The notes: generated by a model not told the origin, from the letters alone. DNA of 35,227 bases from Mesaphorura yosii (GCA_009869945.1 WIXG01000589.1:1-35227); one strand, 5' to 3'; counted from the stretch's first letter, positions 13,810 through 23,934 are shown. Translations and numbers: made by a program.

Positions 13810-14460
13810 TGATCACAACGAAGCTCCCAATTAAACTGGCTTCAAAATCTGAAATCTCACTTTCAATTCACTAGATCCTTGATCACAGCGAAATGTTGCT
13901 GCATCGAGTCACCAAGACAAGTAGCTCAATCGAATGCATTCTGCGTGTTACTCAATCACACAATTACGCTGAATAAGACTGATTGACTTTTACCAGTGAA
14001 GCCCCATATCGCAAACACAAGCAATGATTTCGAATGATCCTTAATTGAGGGTGCGATGTACACAAACAAAACGAGAATTTCACACTAAAAGACCAAATAA
14101 TTTCAAGCGCCCCAGCCCTCCTCTTATAATTGAGATTAGGCTGATGAATTTTATTAGTTGAACTTAGCATAGAAAGGAGAGAACAAGGCACGCGTGTTAA
14201 ATTGTAATATAAAAGGAGAGTTGTGCTCATTGCTCTGTTCTTATCTCATGGTTCTTAACTTAATAAGTCATTGCAGGTGCAGTTATGAATTGAGATGAGA
14301 CAACAATACGTAATGCGTTCTATCGCCTATTGTTCATATTCATCTTGGCTTTCACTAAATGATCTTTAGGCTCTAAATCCTGTGGTACGCATGTTAGTTA
14401 AAAGGTTCACTTCCAGATTTCTCAATGGTAACGCTATACAGAGATCATAATCTAAGCTAT
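13810..14460. other. Upstream region of the kinesin gene, no gene seen
   Basis: Sequence 5' of the kinesin ATG. It probably holds the kinesin promoter and 5' UTR. The only long open frame (minus strand, 14230-13964) lacks a plausible protein composition or splice context. Confidence 0.4.
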
Positions 14461-14466
14461 GCTATT

Positions 14467-15032
14467 ACGCTACAAGTTTAACATTCCTTCAAACTCACAA
14501 AATCAGACCAACTGTGAAAAGCCACCAGGCCATGAATTTAAGACATTTTCGCATTAAACTTTGCTTGCTTAAACTCTCGCTTGGTTATTTCACAGTTTTA
14601 CAAGCCTAAGCGGCTGACCCAGTGCTCATGAAAGAATGATGACTTTATGGTAATACTATTTGCAGTTTCTAGAATTTCAGTTAATGGAGTCATGATCTCG
14701 ATGTGCTCGACAAGAACCATTACGCCGATTCATTTCGTTCTATTGCTTTCTAAAGAGCCTCCGTTCATCTGGTAAAAACCCGAAATGGTGGTTGGGCGAC
14801 AATAAAATTGCAGAACAAGCGTCTCTACCTTTACTACGTTACAGATGCATTCCTTTATATTGCAAAATCAGGTCAACTGCGAAAAACCATGACGCTAAGT
14901 AGCTAAGGCATTTTCGCATAAAGTTGTGCTTCATTGTTTTTACTGTTGTACAAGCCAAAGTGGCTAATCAGCTAATCGTTGACTATGCTGAGAGTTATGT
15001 CTTGATGGTAATATCTGCAGGTTCTAAAATGT
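14467..15032. repeat. Degraded tandem repeat, two copies about 365 bp apart
   Basis: Copy 1 (about 14467-14677) and copy 2 (about 14834-15032) share ordered blocks: ACATTCCTT/GCATTCCTT, AAAATCAG-CCAACTG/AAAATCAGGTCAACTG, CATTTTCGCAT, TTTTACAAGCC/TTGTACAAGCC, and ATGGTAATA followed by TGCAG-TTCTA. They have diverged with small indels, so the duplication is not recent. The spacer after copy 1 contains a NUDT5-like pseudogene fragment that copy 2 lacks. Confidence 0.6.
14670..14846 (-). pseudogene. NUDT5-like pseudogene fragment (exon 5, intron 4, exon 4 edge)
   Basis: The plus strand here runs colinear with 25272-25455 of the intact minus-strand NUDT5-like gene. Shared blocks include ATTTCAG-TAATGGA-TCATGATC, TCGATGTGCTCG, TTTCTAAAGAG and CTCCGTT-ATCTGGTAAAAA, and then ACCTTTACT at the intron 4/exon 4 boundary. 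Read on the minus strand it begins MNGGSLESNRTK, then meets an in-frame TGA at 14732-14730, so it is not coding. Because intron sequence is included, this is a DNA-level duplication and not a retrocopy. No other NUDT5 exons were found nearby. Confidence 0.7.
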
Positions 15033-15719
15033 GATCCCAAAAAGCGAATATTTGTTCCGTATTTGGCTGGGTATCTGTACGAATCATTAAAGGAGTTATT
15101 GTCATTTGAGTCAGTGCAGCGCAAGCAAGCCGTCCTTTGTCTTCTACGGTCGATGCTCATCTCGTGGCGTAGCGAGTGAGAGGGCAACGTCTCTGGCGGT
15201 CTTAGATCAGGACTGCATTGTGAGTCGAGTAATGCTTGTTGCTTGCTTGCGTGTGCTCCTCTTCGCCAATGGTACGAGCAAGAAATGAAATTCGTACAAC
15301 TTTACGGAAGAACAACGCCGGGAATTGCTTGTCGTGTACAACATTGGTTTGCTCTATCCTCCGTGAAGTCTATTTGATGATTTCACATCAGCTTCGGGAC
15401 CCACTTCCTAAGATTACCAATGTTTTAATCTACCGTGTTATCAGTTTTAAAATTAGAACTAAAAGTAATTCTAGTGGTGGCTGCGGTGCTTTAGATAGTT
15501 AAACCCACATTTCGTCAACTGAAATCACATTGGCTTGTTGATTAAGGTAAGTCCATGCCATTGATTTAATTTGTTAAATCACCGATTCAAGAACTCTAAA
15601 CGCTCAATTGGTTAAGATACTAAAAATTAAATCAACAATCAAACCTTGAAAACAGTTGTGATTATTCAATTCCAGCTGGTCTTCGAGTCCTACCCTGCCA
15701 ACCTGTTTACAAATTGACG
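15033..15719. other. Upstream region of zwilch, no gene assigned
   Basis: Plus-strand open frames at 15106-15288 and 15236-15502 lack recognisable motifs. A polypyrimidine-AG at 15675 could be an acceptor for an in-frame 5' extension of the zwilch exon, since the frame stays open from 15676 to the ATG. A 5' UTR intron is therefore possible. Confidence 0.35.
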
Positions 15720-18342
15720 ATGGCCACATTTGAAACTTTACATAATATGATGAAAGAGTTGAACATTGGCGGAAGCCCATTGCCGGTTAAACTTCCAATC
15801 TATTTCTCTAACAAGCCATTTGAGGAGTTTAATGATTCCAATTACACGTGGGAAACCAACGAGCAGATGATTCTAATTGTTCGTGCTCAAGAGAACAAGA
15901 GAAAAGCGAACATGGAGGCTGGAGTGTAAGTGGCTGCGGGGATTCTGTTTTTTTCTGATATTCCAAAATTTTGATGCTGATTCTCGGTTGTGTATTCCAC
16001 ACAACAGAGTTGAGGATGATAATGTTCAAATTGAAGGACAACCCTTGGAATATCCTTTTGATCCAAATGAAGACTTTGAGGCGGCTATTAGGACATATGC
16101 CCCAGAGTGTTTGTTTAAGGGCCTGGACTACAAAGAGCTGCCAATGAACAAGATTGCATTTGACATCGAGATAGCCCGGTACGGTGTATTGCTAACCACT
16201 AAAGTCGAGAAAATTTGCTGCACTGGCACTTCTATGTTGATGATGTTATTTCAGAAAATTGCAGCTTGAAATAAACTCACGCTTCCGCTACAAAGAATTT
16301 GCTCCAATTTACATTGCAGTCGATGTGCCTGCCCATCTTAAAGTGCAAAGCCTTTCTGAAGGGGTAAACGCGACCGTTGGCGTAATCGGATGCTCCACTA
16401 ATGATTACAAGTCCCAGTTTTCAGTGTTGGGACCGGACACACACCCAGAAAGCAGTTTTCCACTTGACTATTACGTTAAAGACAATAATAATATTCCACC
16501 AGTCAAGCGTCAGGTTCATGCGGTTTACGAAAAGATTCATGGAGAATTTGTCTCCGAAGGGAAAGTCTATCTTGAGTTTCTCTGGAATGGTGGAGAAAAG
16601 ATCTTTGAGCATCCGCCTGACGAATCGAACGCGAAACTGGTAAGTGCTGAATTCCCCCTTGAGATGCTGACGATTACCGATGCTAATAATATTCTGAATG
16701 CTGTGGTGTATTCTAGGCGATAAAGCCTCGTGGAGGAGATGCGAGTCCCTCATTAAAGAAACTTTGGGAAGAAGTTGAATTACTACAAGGACTAATGGAA
16801 ATCCTGAAAACTTATTCACATACTGATCTGCAGAACTCCACTTGCAAAGATTTCACAAAGGCTTCGTGGATATCAGAATTTCCGGATGAATTCAATGTAC
16901 TTTTGAAGCAGGAAACCAAGCCTATTTTGAAGAAGGATTCTGGTCAGTCGCACATTCAAACACAGCCCTGACACACAGTGATTGACTGAGGTTAACTAAC
17001 GATACCCTCCTAGACTTCTCCGATTCCTTGGAGAATAACCTGGGTCACGCTGTTAACAGTGAAAGAAACAATATTGATTTCATTGACCGGCTGTGGAAAT
17101 TAATCGCAGACAAAGGTACGTTATAAATTGGACGGTTTGCTTGTGCAGCCCAGCTTCAATTATGAGCAACTCGCATTTACTTGCATTTAGGAGCTGATTT
17201 GACCTTTATCTATGAATGTTTCCATTCTGTCCTTTGTGAGGTAGAATCTAAGAATTATCGACCACAGGTAAGCCTTTTACATTCAAGTCGATTGTAAAAT
17301 TTTAAAATTTAAAAGCAATGGATTTCCGTGTTTGACAGCTTTTACCTGGCGACGAATCATTGTTTAACGCCGCCATCAAGGATCTCACCAGCACGAAGGT
17401 CTCCAATTTTAGATCTGTGTATTCGCCCAAACTCGTAATACCACTCAACACTTTAACAATTCAATCACCGTTCCACTGCTAATATATGCTTGCCAATTTA
17501 ATAGGCCCTGGAAATGGCTATCGATTGTGGTCTCAAGAAACTGTTCAAGGACTACACATTCGTATTCAAGAGTAAGTTGAGTGAGATCATTCGGGTATTT
17601 GGGCCATTGTTGGAAAAAATTACTTTAAATATTCTCGAATCATGCATGAATCTAGTGTGTCATTTGGTTGAGGTCCCAGAGTTGGACGGGTTTAAGCCAG
17701 ACGGCCACAAATTGGAAGTATCGTTCACATCTGTTAAGAAGTTGCATTGCGTTTTGGAAATTTTGTGCTTAGTCAAGGAAAGGTTGGGGTTATCGATGGA
17801 ATGGCTCGAAGCATATGCCCGTACTACTTTGAAGTATTTACGTAAAAAGGAGCTCGACTGGAATCGGGTCTTCCATTTCCCAGCTCGTATGCATGATTTG
17901 AAAGCTGTTATGCAAGGGTAAGAGGAGCTGCAGATTATTATTTTGCGACTTGTTTCACTGCATGCAGAACTGAACTCATTATTTGTCTCTTGTCTTCTTT
18001 GGTCAGGTTGCTGCCCATTTATTGGAATCTTTATATAGAGGACAAGAACCACTTCGACCTCACACGGACCTACATCACATTTTCCAGAGATTTCTTTCTT
18101 GGACATGTTTCGAAATTATTCAGCAAAGGTGTGTGTCGTACTTTCGATATATGCCTGCCACAGTGTCTAACATATCTCTGACTATCTTTTTAGAAGGAAC
18201 CCTTAAAGAAGGCTACTACATTTACATTCGCCGAGCAACGGTTCCAAACTATCCCGAATCCCTTCCGCGTTTTAGGGAAAAGTTGAGTCAAGAAGAAGCA
18301 GCGAAAGATCCCAAAGAAAGCGGAGATTGGAGGTTAACTTGA
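15720..18342 (+). CDS. ZWILCH: Zwilch, RZZ kinetochore complex subunit, 648 aa
   Basis: Ten exons in phase: 15720-15925, 16008-16178, 16255-16639, 16717-16942, 17014-17115, 17191-17267, 17339-17434, 17505-17917, 18007-18128, 18194-18342 (TGA). Family recognition comes from colinear blocks shared with vertebrate Zwilch. These are an RLWK-LIADK segment like human QLWCKMSSS, then LEMAIDCGLKKLFKDYTF (human LLEIGLDKLKKDYISFF), then KKLHCVLEIL (human QKLHHILEIL). An N-terminal FETLHNMMKELN block also aligns with the start of the human protein. Length is somewhat above human (591). Zwilch binds Rod and ZW10 at kinetochores and supports dynein recruitment and spindle-checkpoint control. The start ATG at 15720 gives the expected N terminus. 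No catalytic motif is expected. Alternative identity is unlikely given the ordered matches. Confidence 0.82.
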
Positions 18343-18456
18343 TAGAAGTTTCTATTGTGTTTCATACTTTTTTTTTAGATTTTCGTTACATTACAGTGTT
18401 AAGTAAGTCTAGCATACGAAGTGCATAAGATTACGTAAGTATTTTTACAATGAACG

Positions 18457-18462
18457 AATAAA
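18457..18462 (+). promoter_or_regulatory. Poly(A) signal, zwilch
   Basis: AATAAA 115 bases after the zwilch stop. It is only about 60 bases from the opposing signal of the pacifastin-like gene. Confidence 0.65.
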
Positions 18463-18522
18463 ATTGATTGTATTTGTGCTAAAGCGTTCAAACTTCGTTG
18501 TATGTTCAATTTGTTGTTAGGT

Positions 18523-18528
18523 TTTATT
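18523..18528 (-). promoter_or_regulatory. Poly(A) signal, pacifastin-like gene
   Basis: TTTATT on the plus strand, i.e. AATAAA on the minus strand, about 135 bases after the TAA at 18665-18663. Confidence 0.55.
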
Positions 18529-18662
18529 CAAATAACTCTACATTTTCTCCGTGGGTGTAAATTTGGCAATAGAACACGTCCACCACATGGAATAGTTGAG
18601 AAAACATTAGAAAGATTTGTACCGTTAAAAATACTTTGCACTGCTATCGTGGTTTTCTTAAT

Positions 18663-18941
18663 TTATCCGAAGGTTGAGTTTGCCATGCAGAAAGGAATCG
18701 ACGCACAGATGGATCTCGTCGGCGCGACGCACAGGCAGCGATTACACTTATTCGTTGTGTACCACAGAGACCCCACTCGGCACGGGTTCGTATCCGCTGA
18801 AACATATTAATATTATTATGGGGCGAAGACCGGAGGAACACAGCCTCTTGGGTACTTACTCTCGGCGGCGGAGACGTAAACTGCTCCAAAGACGTAAACT
18901 ACAAGCAACAACAGCAAAACACGCCTGTGGTTGTAACTCAT
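18663..18941 (-). CDS. Small secreted pacifastin-like peptide, 71 aa
   Basis: Two exons: 18941-18860 (ATG, donor GTAAGT after phase 1) and 18796-18663 (acceptor TTTCAG, stop TAA). Residues 1-26 form a signal peptide: basic N-region NHRR, hydrophobic core VLLLLLVVYVFGAVYV, and cleavage near SAA. The mature part has six Cys spaced C-x10-C-N-R-C-L-C-x7-C-x5-C. That fits the pacifastin light-chain domain (C-x9-12-C-N-x-C-x-C-...-C-...-C), an arthropod serine-protease-inhibitor family with three disulphides, though the usual Gly and Thr near the fourth to sixth Cys are not conserved. Expected role: extracellular protease inhibitor or peptide. The exon phase match, signal peptide, TATA box and poly(A) signal together support a real gene. 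It is too short per exon for ORF scans. Confidence 0.72.
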
Positions 18942-19050
18942 CTTTTCTCCACGTTGTTTGTCGGAATCGTTGCTGGGACTAAATTCTTAAGGTTGTTTCG
19001 TAGAGCGAATTGCGTGGAAGACTAAAATCTTCTGCGTTACGGCACATCAT

Positions 19051-19056
19051 TTTATA
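19051..19056 (-). promoter_or_regulatory. TATA box of the pacifastin-like gene
   Basis: TATAAA on the minus strand about 110 bases upstream of the ATG. Initiation about 30 bases downstream would give a 5' UTR of roughly 80 bases. Confidence 0.45.
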
Positions 19057-19765
19057 GCCATTGACTTTCTCAGTTTCCAAACTGGGCTTGTTCTCGAATT
19101 TTACGCTGAATTTTGGCTGTTAGCATTCATTCAGTTGATTCGCGCTTGTTCTTCTCATTAACACCTCTTGATCTGGTTTTCACTTTCTTGAACCCCTGCA
19201 AATGCGCGTGGCTCACGACTTGTAATCAGAAATTATAGAGGAGAAATTATTCTCACTTGAGCCTCGCTTGGGTTTCTAATCTTCATTGGCTCATTGTGAA
19301 ATCCCAATTACCAGTGCTTATTGAATGCTGTGAATTAAAAGGTACGCGGGATAACGCGAAGGGAAAATGAAACATTAGTCGCTCATAATCTCACACTTTA
19401 TTTCATCTAAATCGTAATCAGAATTCGTCATTACGGGGTGCTCTCTGATGACAACTTTACATGAAATCGAACTGTAGTTTCTATTGACGCATATATATGG
19501 CATAAGTGCCTCACAGAAGCCATGTAGCTAAGCAAAGCATAGCGAAAATGACCTTTGACCTCTACACGGAACAGTCTTCAAGTCCAGTAATTCCTATCTT
19601 GAGTAAACCTTACACACTAGAAGGCTGTGTGGTCTATGAATACATAAGGCACTGGATTGCGTGAATGAATGGGCTTAGTTGTTATGCCGTTGAGGTTAAA
19701 TTCTTATTCAATTAAAATCTCTTCTCCAGTCGTCTTTTTACTCATGGATTTCCAGTTGTTGCAAA
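19057..19765. other. Divergent intergenic region between the pacifastin-like and group-7-like genes
   Basis: About 700 bases that should hold both promoters. A TATATAT run at about 19490 is a possible TATA element for the plus-strand gene but lies about 275 bases from its ATG. No coding exon recognised. Confidence 0.4.
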
Positions 19766-21430
19766 ATGGAGAACAAACTTGGGCTCCTTTGCATGATTCT
19801 TCTCCTACCAACAGCCTGCTTTTCGATTGCGGCAAATAAGAGTAAGCTCATATCATGGAACTGGTGGAGGAAAGAAGTTGTTCTGATTTGGTGAATATCC
19901 AATCTGTTTGTGAACCTCGTCCATAGAAAATTACAAATCCGGGGAGAGGTTCGTGTACGAGCCGTACGCACGTGTGAAGAGGCAAGCGGAGGCAGAGCTC
20001 AGTGAACACATTAGGGATGTCATTCAACACTTCAAGCAGGAGGACCCGGTTGGAGTGCCAAAGAACTTTGAGGGGCAGATTCCCGACCCAATTCCGATTC
20101 CGAACTTGGAGCATGACTTCTCGGGAACAAAAATGGCTTTCGAAGGCATAACGGTCCACGGTTTGAGGAAGTTTCGGTTGGAGCACGTCGTCTCGGATTT
20201 GTCAGAATTAAAGGTGCTGACTGGGCCAGTGGGCATAGGTACAACATAGTCTGATTGGATTTACTTTTTTTGTCAGACATCGGTGGCCGTGTCCATGGAC
20301 GAACTTAAAGTTTTGGGGAAGTATGCACTTTCTTCGTGGTTCTCCAGCTCCAAAGGCAACTTCAATCTGACGATCATTCGACTGCGTGCTGACGTTGAAA
20401 CTTTCTTAATCGTGGATGGTGAAGGATTCCTCCAAATTCATAATATTAATCTGGATCTTAAATTCGAAGATATTCAAATGGATTTCGAGAACCTCGGGTT
20501 TCTGGGGAAGGTGGTCCAGGTAAGTGTTTGCAGCTTTGCGATCTTTCAGAGTTTCGCTAAAAGATTGCGTTAAAATTGTCAACCAGGGGATGGTCAACTC
20601 AATTGGAGGGTTCATATTTGATAGCATCAAGCCCTTGATTATGCAAGAGGTACAGGGCAACGTGATCGGAGCGATCAACAGAGAGGCCAGAAGTGTTCCT
20701 CAACAATTCCCCAACTCGATCAATCCACTGGACATGGCCCTTGCTGCAGCAAGGTACGGTCACTTTGTTCTGATCCAATTTTACGACTAAAGTAATGCAA
20801 TGCATTCGAAATTTACTGACACAGGAGATTTGTTCGAGATCGGCACATGGACCCGATTTCGCTTCCGGATTACATAGTGTCGGAGAGGATGTCCAACTTT
20901 GAGCTCTCCAATGGCTTACTGTACGGGCTGTCAACAATCCACCGAACAGGCGCCATTATTCTAGGGTTTGCGAACAACGCTATTCAAGTGACTGTGCACG
21001 TGGGAGCAAAAAACCTCAAGGGTATCATCCAGAGTATAAATGCCTTCCGGTCGTTCTAGTGATATCATGTAAACAAATGCTTAATACAGGACGGTACACC
21101 TGGACATGGGGGGTCTTCAGAAACTTAATTTCAAGACAAGGAGTTATGGAATTTAACCTTGAGTACATCACTGCAGAAGTCAAACTGCAACAGCCTGCCA
21201 ATCTGGACAAGCTGCCGTCAATTGACAAGGTTGACTTTGAAATTGGAAACATTGCCGTTGTTTCAGACGGAGCGGGAACGATGGACTACATTGTGGAAGT
21301 GGTTTTTAATGTGCTGCCCAACGCTCTTAGGAAGCAAATCATCGACTCGCTGGAGTACCCCGTCTGCAAAGCAATTGAGGACGAAATGAGGAAGGTTGAC
21401 TTGGAAGATTTAATAGAAGAGGTTTTGTAA
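19766..21430 (+). CDS. Secreted group-7-allergen / JHBP-like lipid-binding protein, about 436 aa
   Basis: Exons 19766-19841, 19927-about 20213, 20277-20519, 20587-20753, 20825-21021 and 21090-21430 (TAA). Residues 1-22 are a signal peptide (LGLLCMILLLPTACFS). Two similar halves follow. Each has an amphipathic N-terminal segment, a short turn motif (ITVHGLRKFRLEHVV; NGLLYGLSTIHRTG) and alternating beta-strand stretches, the pattern of the BPI/JHBP fold seen in mite group 7 allergens and takeout/JHBP proteins. Expected role: extracellular carrier of a hydrophobic ligand. The exact ligand cannot be read from sequence. The end of exon 2 is uncertain. Only weak donors (GTGCTG at 20214 or GTGGGC at 20229) keep the frame with exon 3, while the better-looking GTACAA at 20242 would break it. 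An out-of-frame upstream ATG at 19744 overlaps the start. Confidence 0.7.
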
Positions 21431-21469
21431 ATAGAGAAAGGTTAAACTTCGGTAATGCATGTGCAAGTT

Positions 21470-21475
21470 AATAAA
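21470..21475 (+). promoter_or_regulatory. Poly(A) signal, group-7-like gene
   Basis: AATAAA 40 bases after the stop codon at 21428-21430. Confidence 0.65.
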
Positions 21476-21542
21476 CAGATCATTATTTACGGCTGATGCC
21501 TTACTTGTACCTAATTAAGGGGATGGATGTTATATTTGACGT

Positions 21543-21800
21543 TCATGGGTGAAATATAATCAGACTGACCACATTGATTACACTGATGCATCATGGAACG
21601 AAGTAAAGTGGGCCAGCCAGCCTATGCATGTCTTTGTGCTCGAGGAAGGGCAAGTAACGCTCCTGTCGTTTGTACGGCAGAACCGGGAAGTTGAGAGTTC
21701 TACTGCCACGAAAAACATGTGCGTGGATGTCTTTGATGATTCCGAACCGACTGAATGCGGCTACCAACTAAAATTGGTAATACGTCGACATTTAGTGTAA
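21543..21800 (+). other. Orphan exon-like open frame
   Basis: An open frame of protein-like composition (DASWNEVKWASQP, DVFDDSEPTECGYQLKL) lies between the poly(A) signal of the group-7-like gene and the methyltransferase start. It follows a possible acceptor (AATCAG at about 21563) and ends at a possible donor (TTG then GTAATA). No ATG opens it and no partner exon is visible, so it may be a relic exon. I do not recognise the family. Confidence 0.2.
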
Positions 21801-21978
21801 TTATAATTCCGGAGGGTGCGTAAATTGCTTCCAATTATTTACCTAAGGTAGTAAGCATTCTTGAAACGTGGAAATATCGTTCTTAAACTTAACTACAGGC
21901 TAATTAATTAGTACTCGTGAAACTTGTGGCTAATAGCAATTGAGTGATTAAAAGGCAAAAATTCTGTTTTACTGAAAA

Positions 21979-23934
21979 ATGTCTTCTGCGTCTCAAATTA
22001 ATAAAGACGAGGTAGTTGAAGTTCAGCCAACTATATTCGGAACATTAGAGCAGTAAGTGATTTAGTTATTGGTTATCATACGAACTAACGAACCAAACCG
22101 AGTTAGGTTGCAACATACTTATATAATATGTATGCTTTTGTGTTGTAGTTGGGAAAATACCTATACAGAAGAACTGCAAACATTTGAGGAAAATGGAGTA
22201 CTTGGCGATTCGTGGTTCGGTAAAGGAGTGGAAAATAAGCTGATCGAGTAAGATGACCAAGTAATTAGCAAGAGAAATAGAATTTGACTCTCAGTCTGAT
22301 ATCTTCTGTCTGTGGTAGATATATTAGCAGGAACAACATGCGCTTTAGGAAGATTGCTGATATCGGTTGTGGAAATGGTCATCTGATCACTGAGCTGGTA
22401 AGGAGTTTTGGAGAATATCTGCCTAATTGTTTCAAGCAAGTGACTGGAAATGTTTAATTCAGGCAAAACGAGGATTTAACCGTCTGACGGCTTTGGATTA
22501 CTCAGAAAAAGCAATTGATTTGACCAAAAAACTTGTATTCAAACATGAACTTGAAAGCAGTGTTAGCTTTATGGTACATGTTTCCATATAAAACCCATTT
22601 TTTCTAAATGAGAAATTAATCAAAGATAACGGTATATTAGGTGCTCGACATGCTTGAAGAATTGGATAAGCTGAAGACAATGGAAAAGAAATTTGATATT
22701 TGTATCGATAAAGGCACATATGATTCCATCAGTTCCATGAAGATTAATGCTGGTCAAAAGAATCCCCGAATGTTATACTTCCGCAATGTTCGTAATATCT
22801 TGCAACCTAGTGGGATATTCATGTTAATATCATGCAACTGGACCAGAGCGGAGATTCTTCAACACACGAAGAGTGGTAAGTCAACTCTGTCCATAGTTTT
22901 TCCATTCTCGTACGTATTTGCTTAATCCTTGTACCATTTATTTGATTTTGGTCACAGTGTTTGAATTGGTGGAAACTATTGAAACTTCGAAGATTTCTTT
23001 TGGAGGCAGTGAAGGCGGGGGCGTGTGCATCGTTGTTCTCAAGCCTATCCCAGAAGAACTTCAGACTTTTGAGAAAAAAGGCGCACTCGGCGATGATTTG
23101 TGGTTCGGCAAGAACGTGGAGAATTATCTGATCGAGTAAGGCAACCAGAACCACGTCAACAGCATCATAAATCGAAATTAACTTTGACTCTGGTTTCTTC
23201 TACATGCGTGGCAGATATATTAGCAAGAGCAATATGCGCTTCCGGAAGATTGCTGATGTCGGTTGTGGAGATGGTCTTCTGATCACTGAACTGGTGAGGA
23301 CTCTGGGGAATGTCTGCCTAACTGTTGAAATTGACTTTTGAATCTTTGCTCAGGCAAAGCGAGGATTTAATCGTCTGACGGCTTTGGATTGCTCACAAAA
23401 AGCAATTGATTCAACCAAAAAACTTGTATTCAAACATGAACTTGAAAGCAGTGTCAGGTTTATGGTATGAGAATTCTACGTAAAAGTCATACTACACAAA
23501 GAGAAATTAATCACTGATAACGGTTTAGGTGATCGATGTGCTTCACGATGTGGATAAGTTGAAGACACTGGAAAAGAAATTTGATGTTTGTATCGATAAG
23601 GGGACATATGATTCCATATGTTCCATGAAAATTGAAGCTGACCAAAAAAGACCGTGCCCATTATACTTCCGAAGTATTCGTAACATCATGCAACCGAGTG
23701 GAATATTCATCTTGATATCGTTTAAGTGGACCAGAGCAGAAATTCGTCACCACACTAAGAGCTGTAAGCCACTTCGGGGTTCTCTTTCACATTTCGTTAA
23801 ACTGTTTGATTTTGGTCACAGTGTTTGAACTCGTGGAAAGTCTTCAAACTCCGAAGGTTGCAGTTGGAGGCAGTGAAGATGAGAGCGTGTGCATGGTCGT
23901 TCTCAAGCCGGTCCCGGGAGCGGAAGCTAATTAA
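21979..23934 (+). CDS. EEF1AKMT2: EEF1A lysine methyltransferase 2 homologue with two fused methyltransferase domains, 437 aa
   Basis: Ten exons in phase: 21979-22052, 22149-22247, 22319-22397, 22463-22573, 22641-22875, 22958-23135, 23215-23293, 23354-23464, 23529-23763, 23822-23934 (TAA). Domain 1 (about 24-222) starts HWENTYTEELQTFEENG and has motif I ADIGCGNG, motif II ALDYSEKAI, CIDKGTYD and a SCNWTRAEI block. All match human METTL10/EEF1AKMT2, a seven-beta-strand SAM-dependent enzyme that methylates a lysine of elongation factor 1A in the cytosol. Domain 2 (about 223-437) repeats the same order (EELQTFEKKG, ADVGCGDG, ALDCSQKAI, CIDKGTYD, SFKWTRAEI). Exons 3/7, 4/8 and 5/9 have identical lengths (79, 111, 235). 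Exon 6 carries the old C terminus (IVVLKPIP) running directly into the repeated exon-2 sequence without a stop. The usual family protein has a single domain. Confidence 0.85.

Noticed and set aside
16421..16819. 132-residue minus-strand frame
   Set aside because: It is antisense to zwilch exons 3-4, which are in phase and match the family.
18502..18810. Plus-strand ATG-led frame of 102 residues with hydrophobic segments after zwilch
   Set aside because: It is antisense to the pacifastin-like gene exon 2 and overlaps its 3' UTR. It has no splice sites, family match or poly(A) signal of its own.
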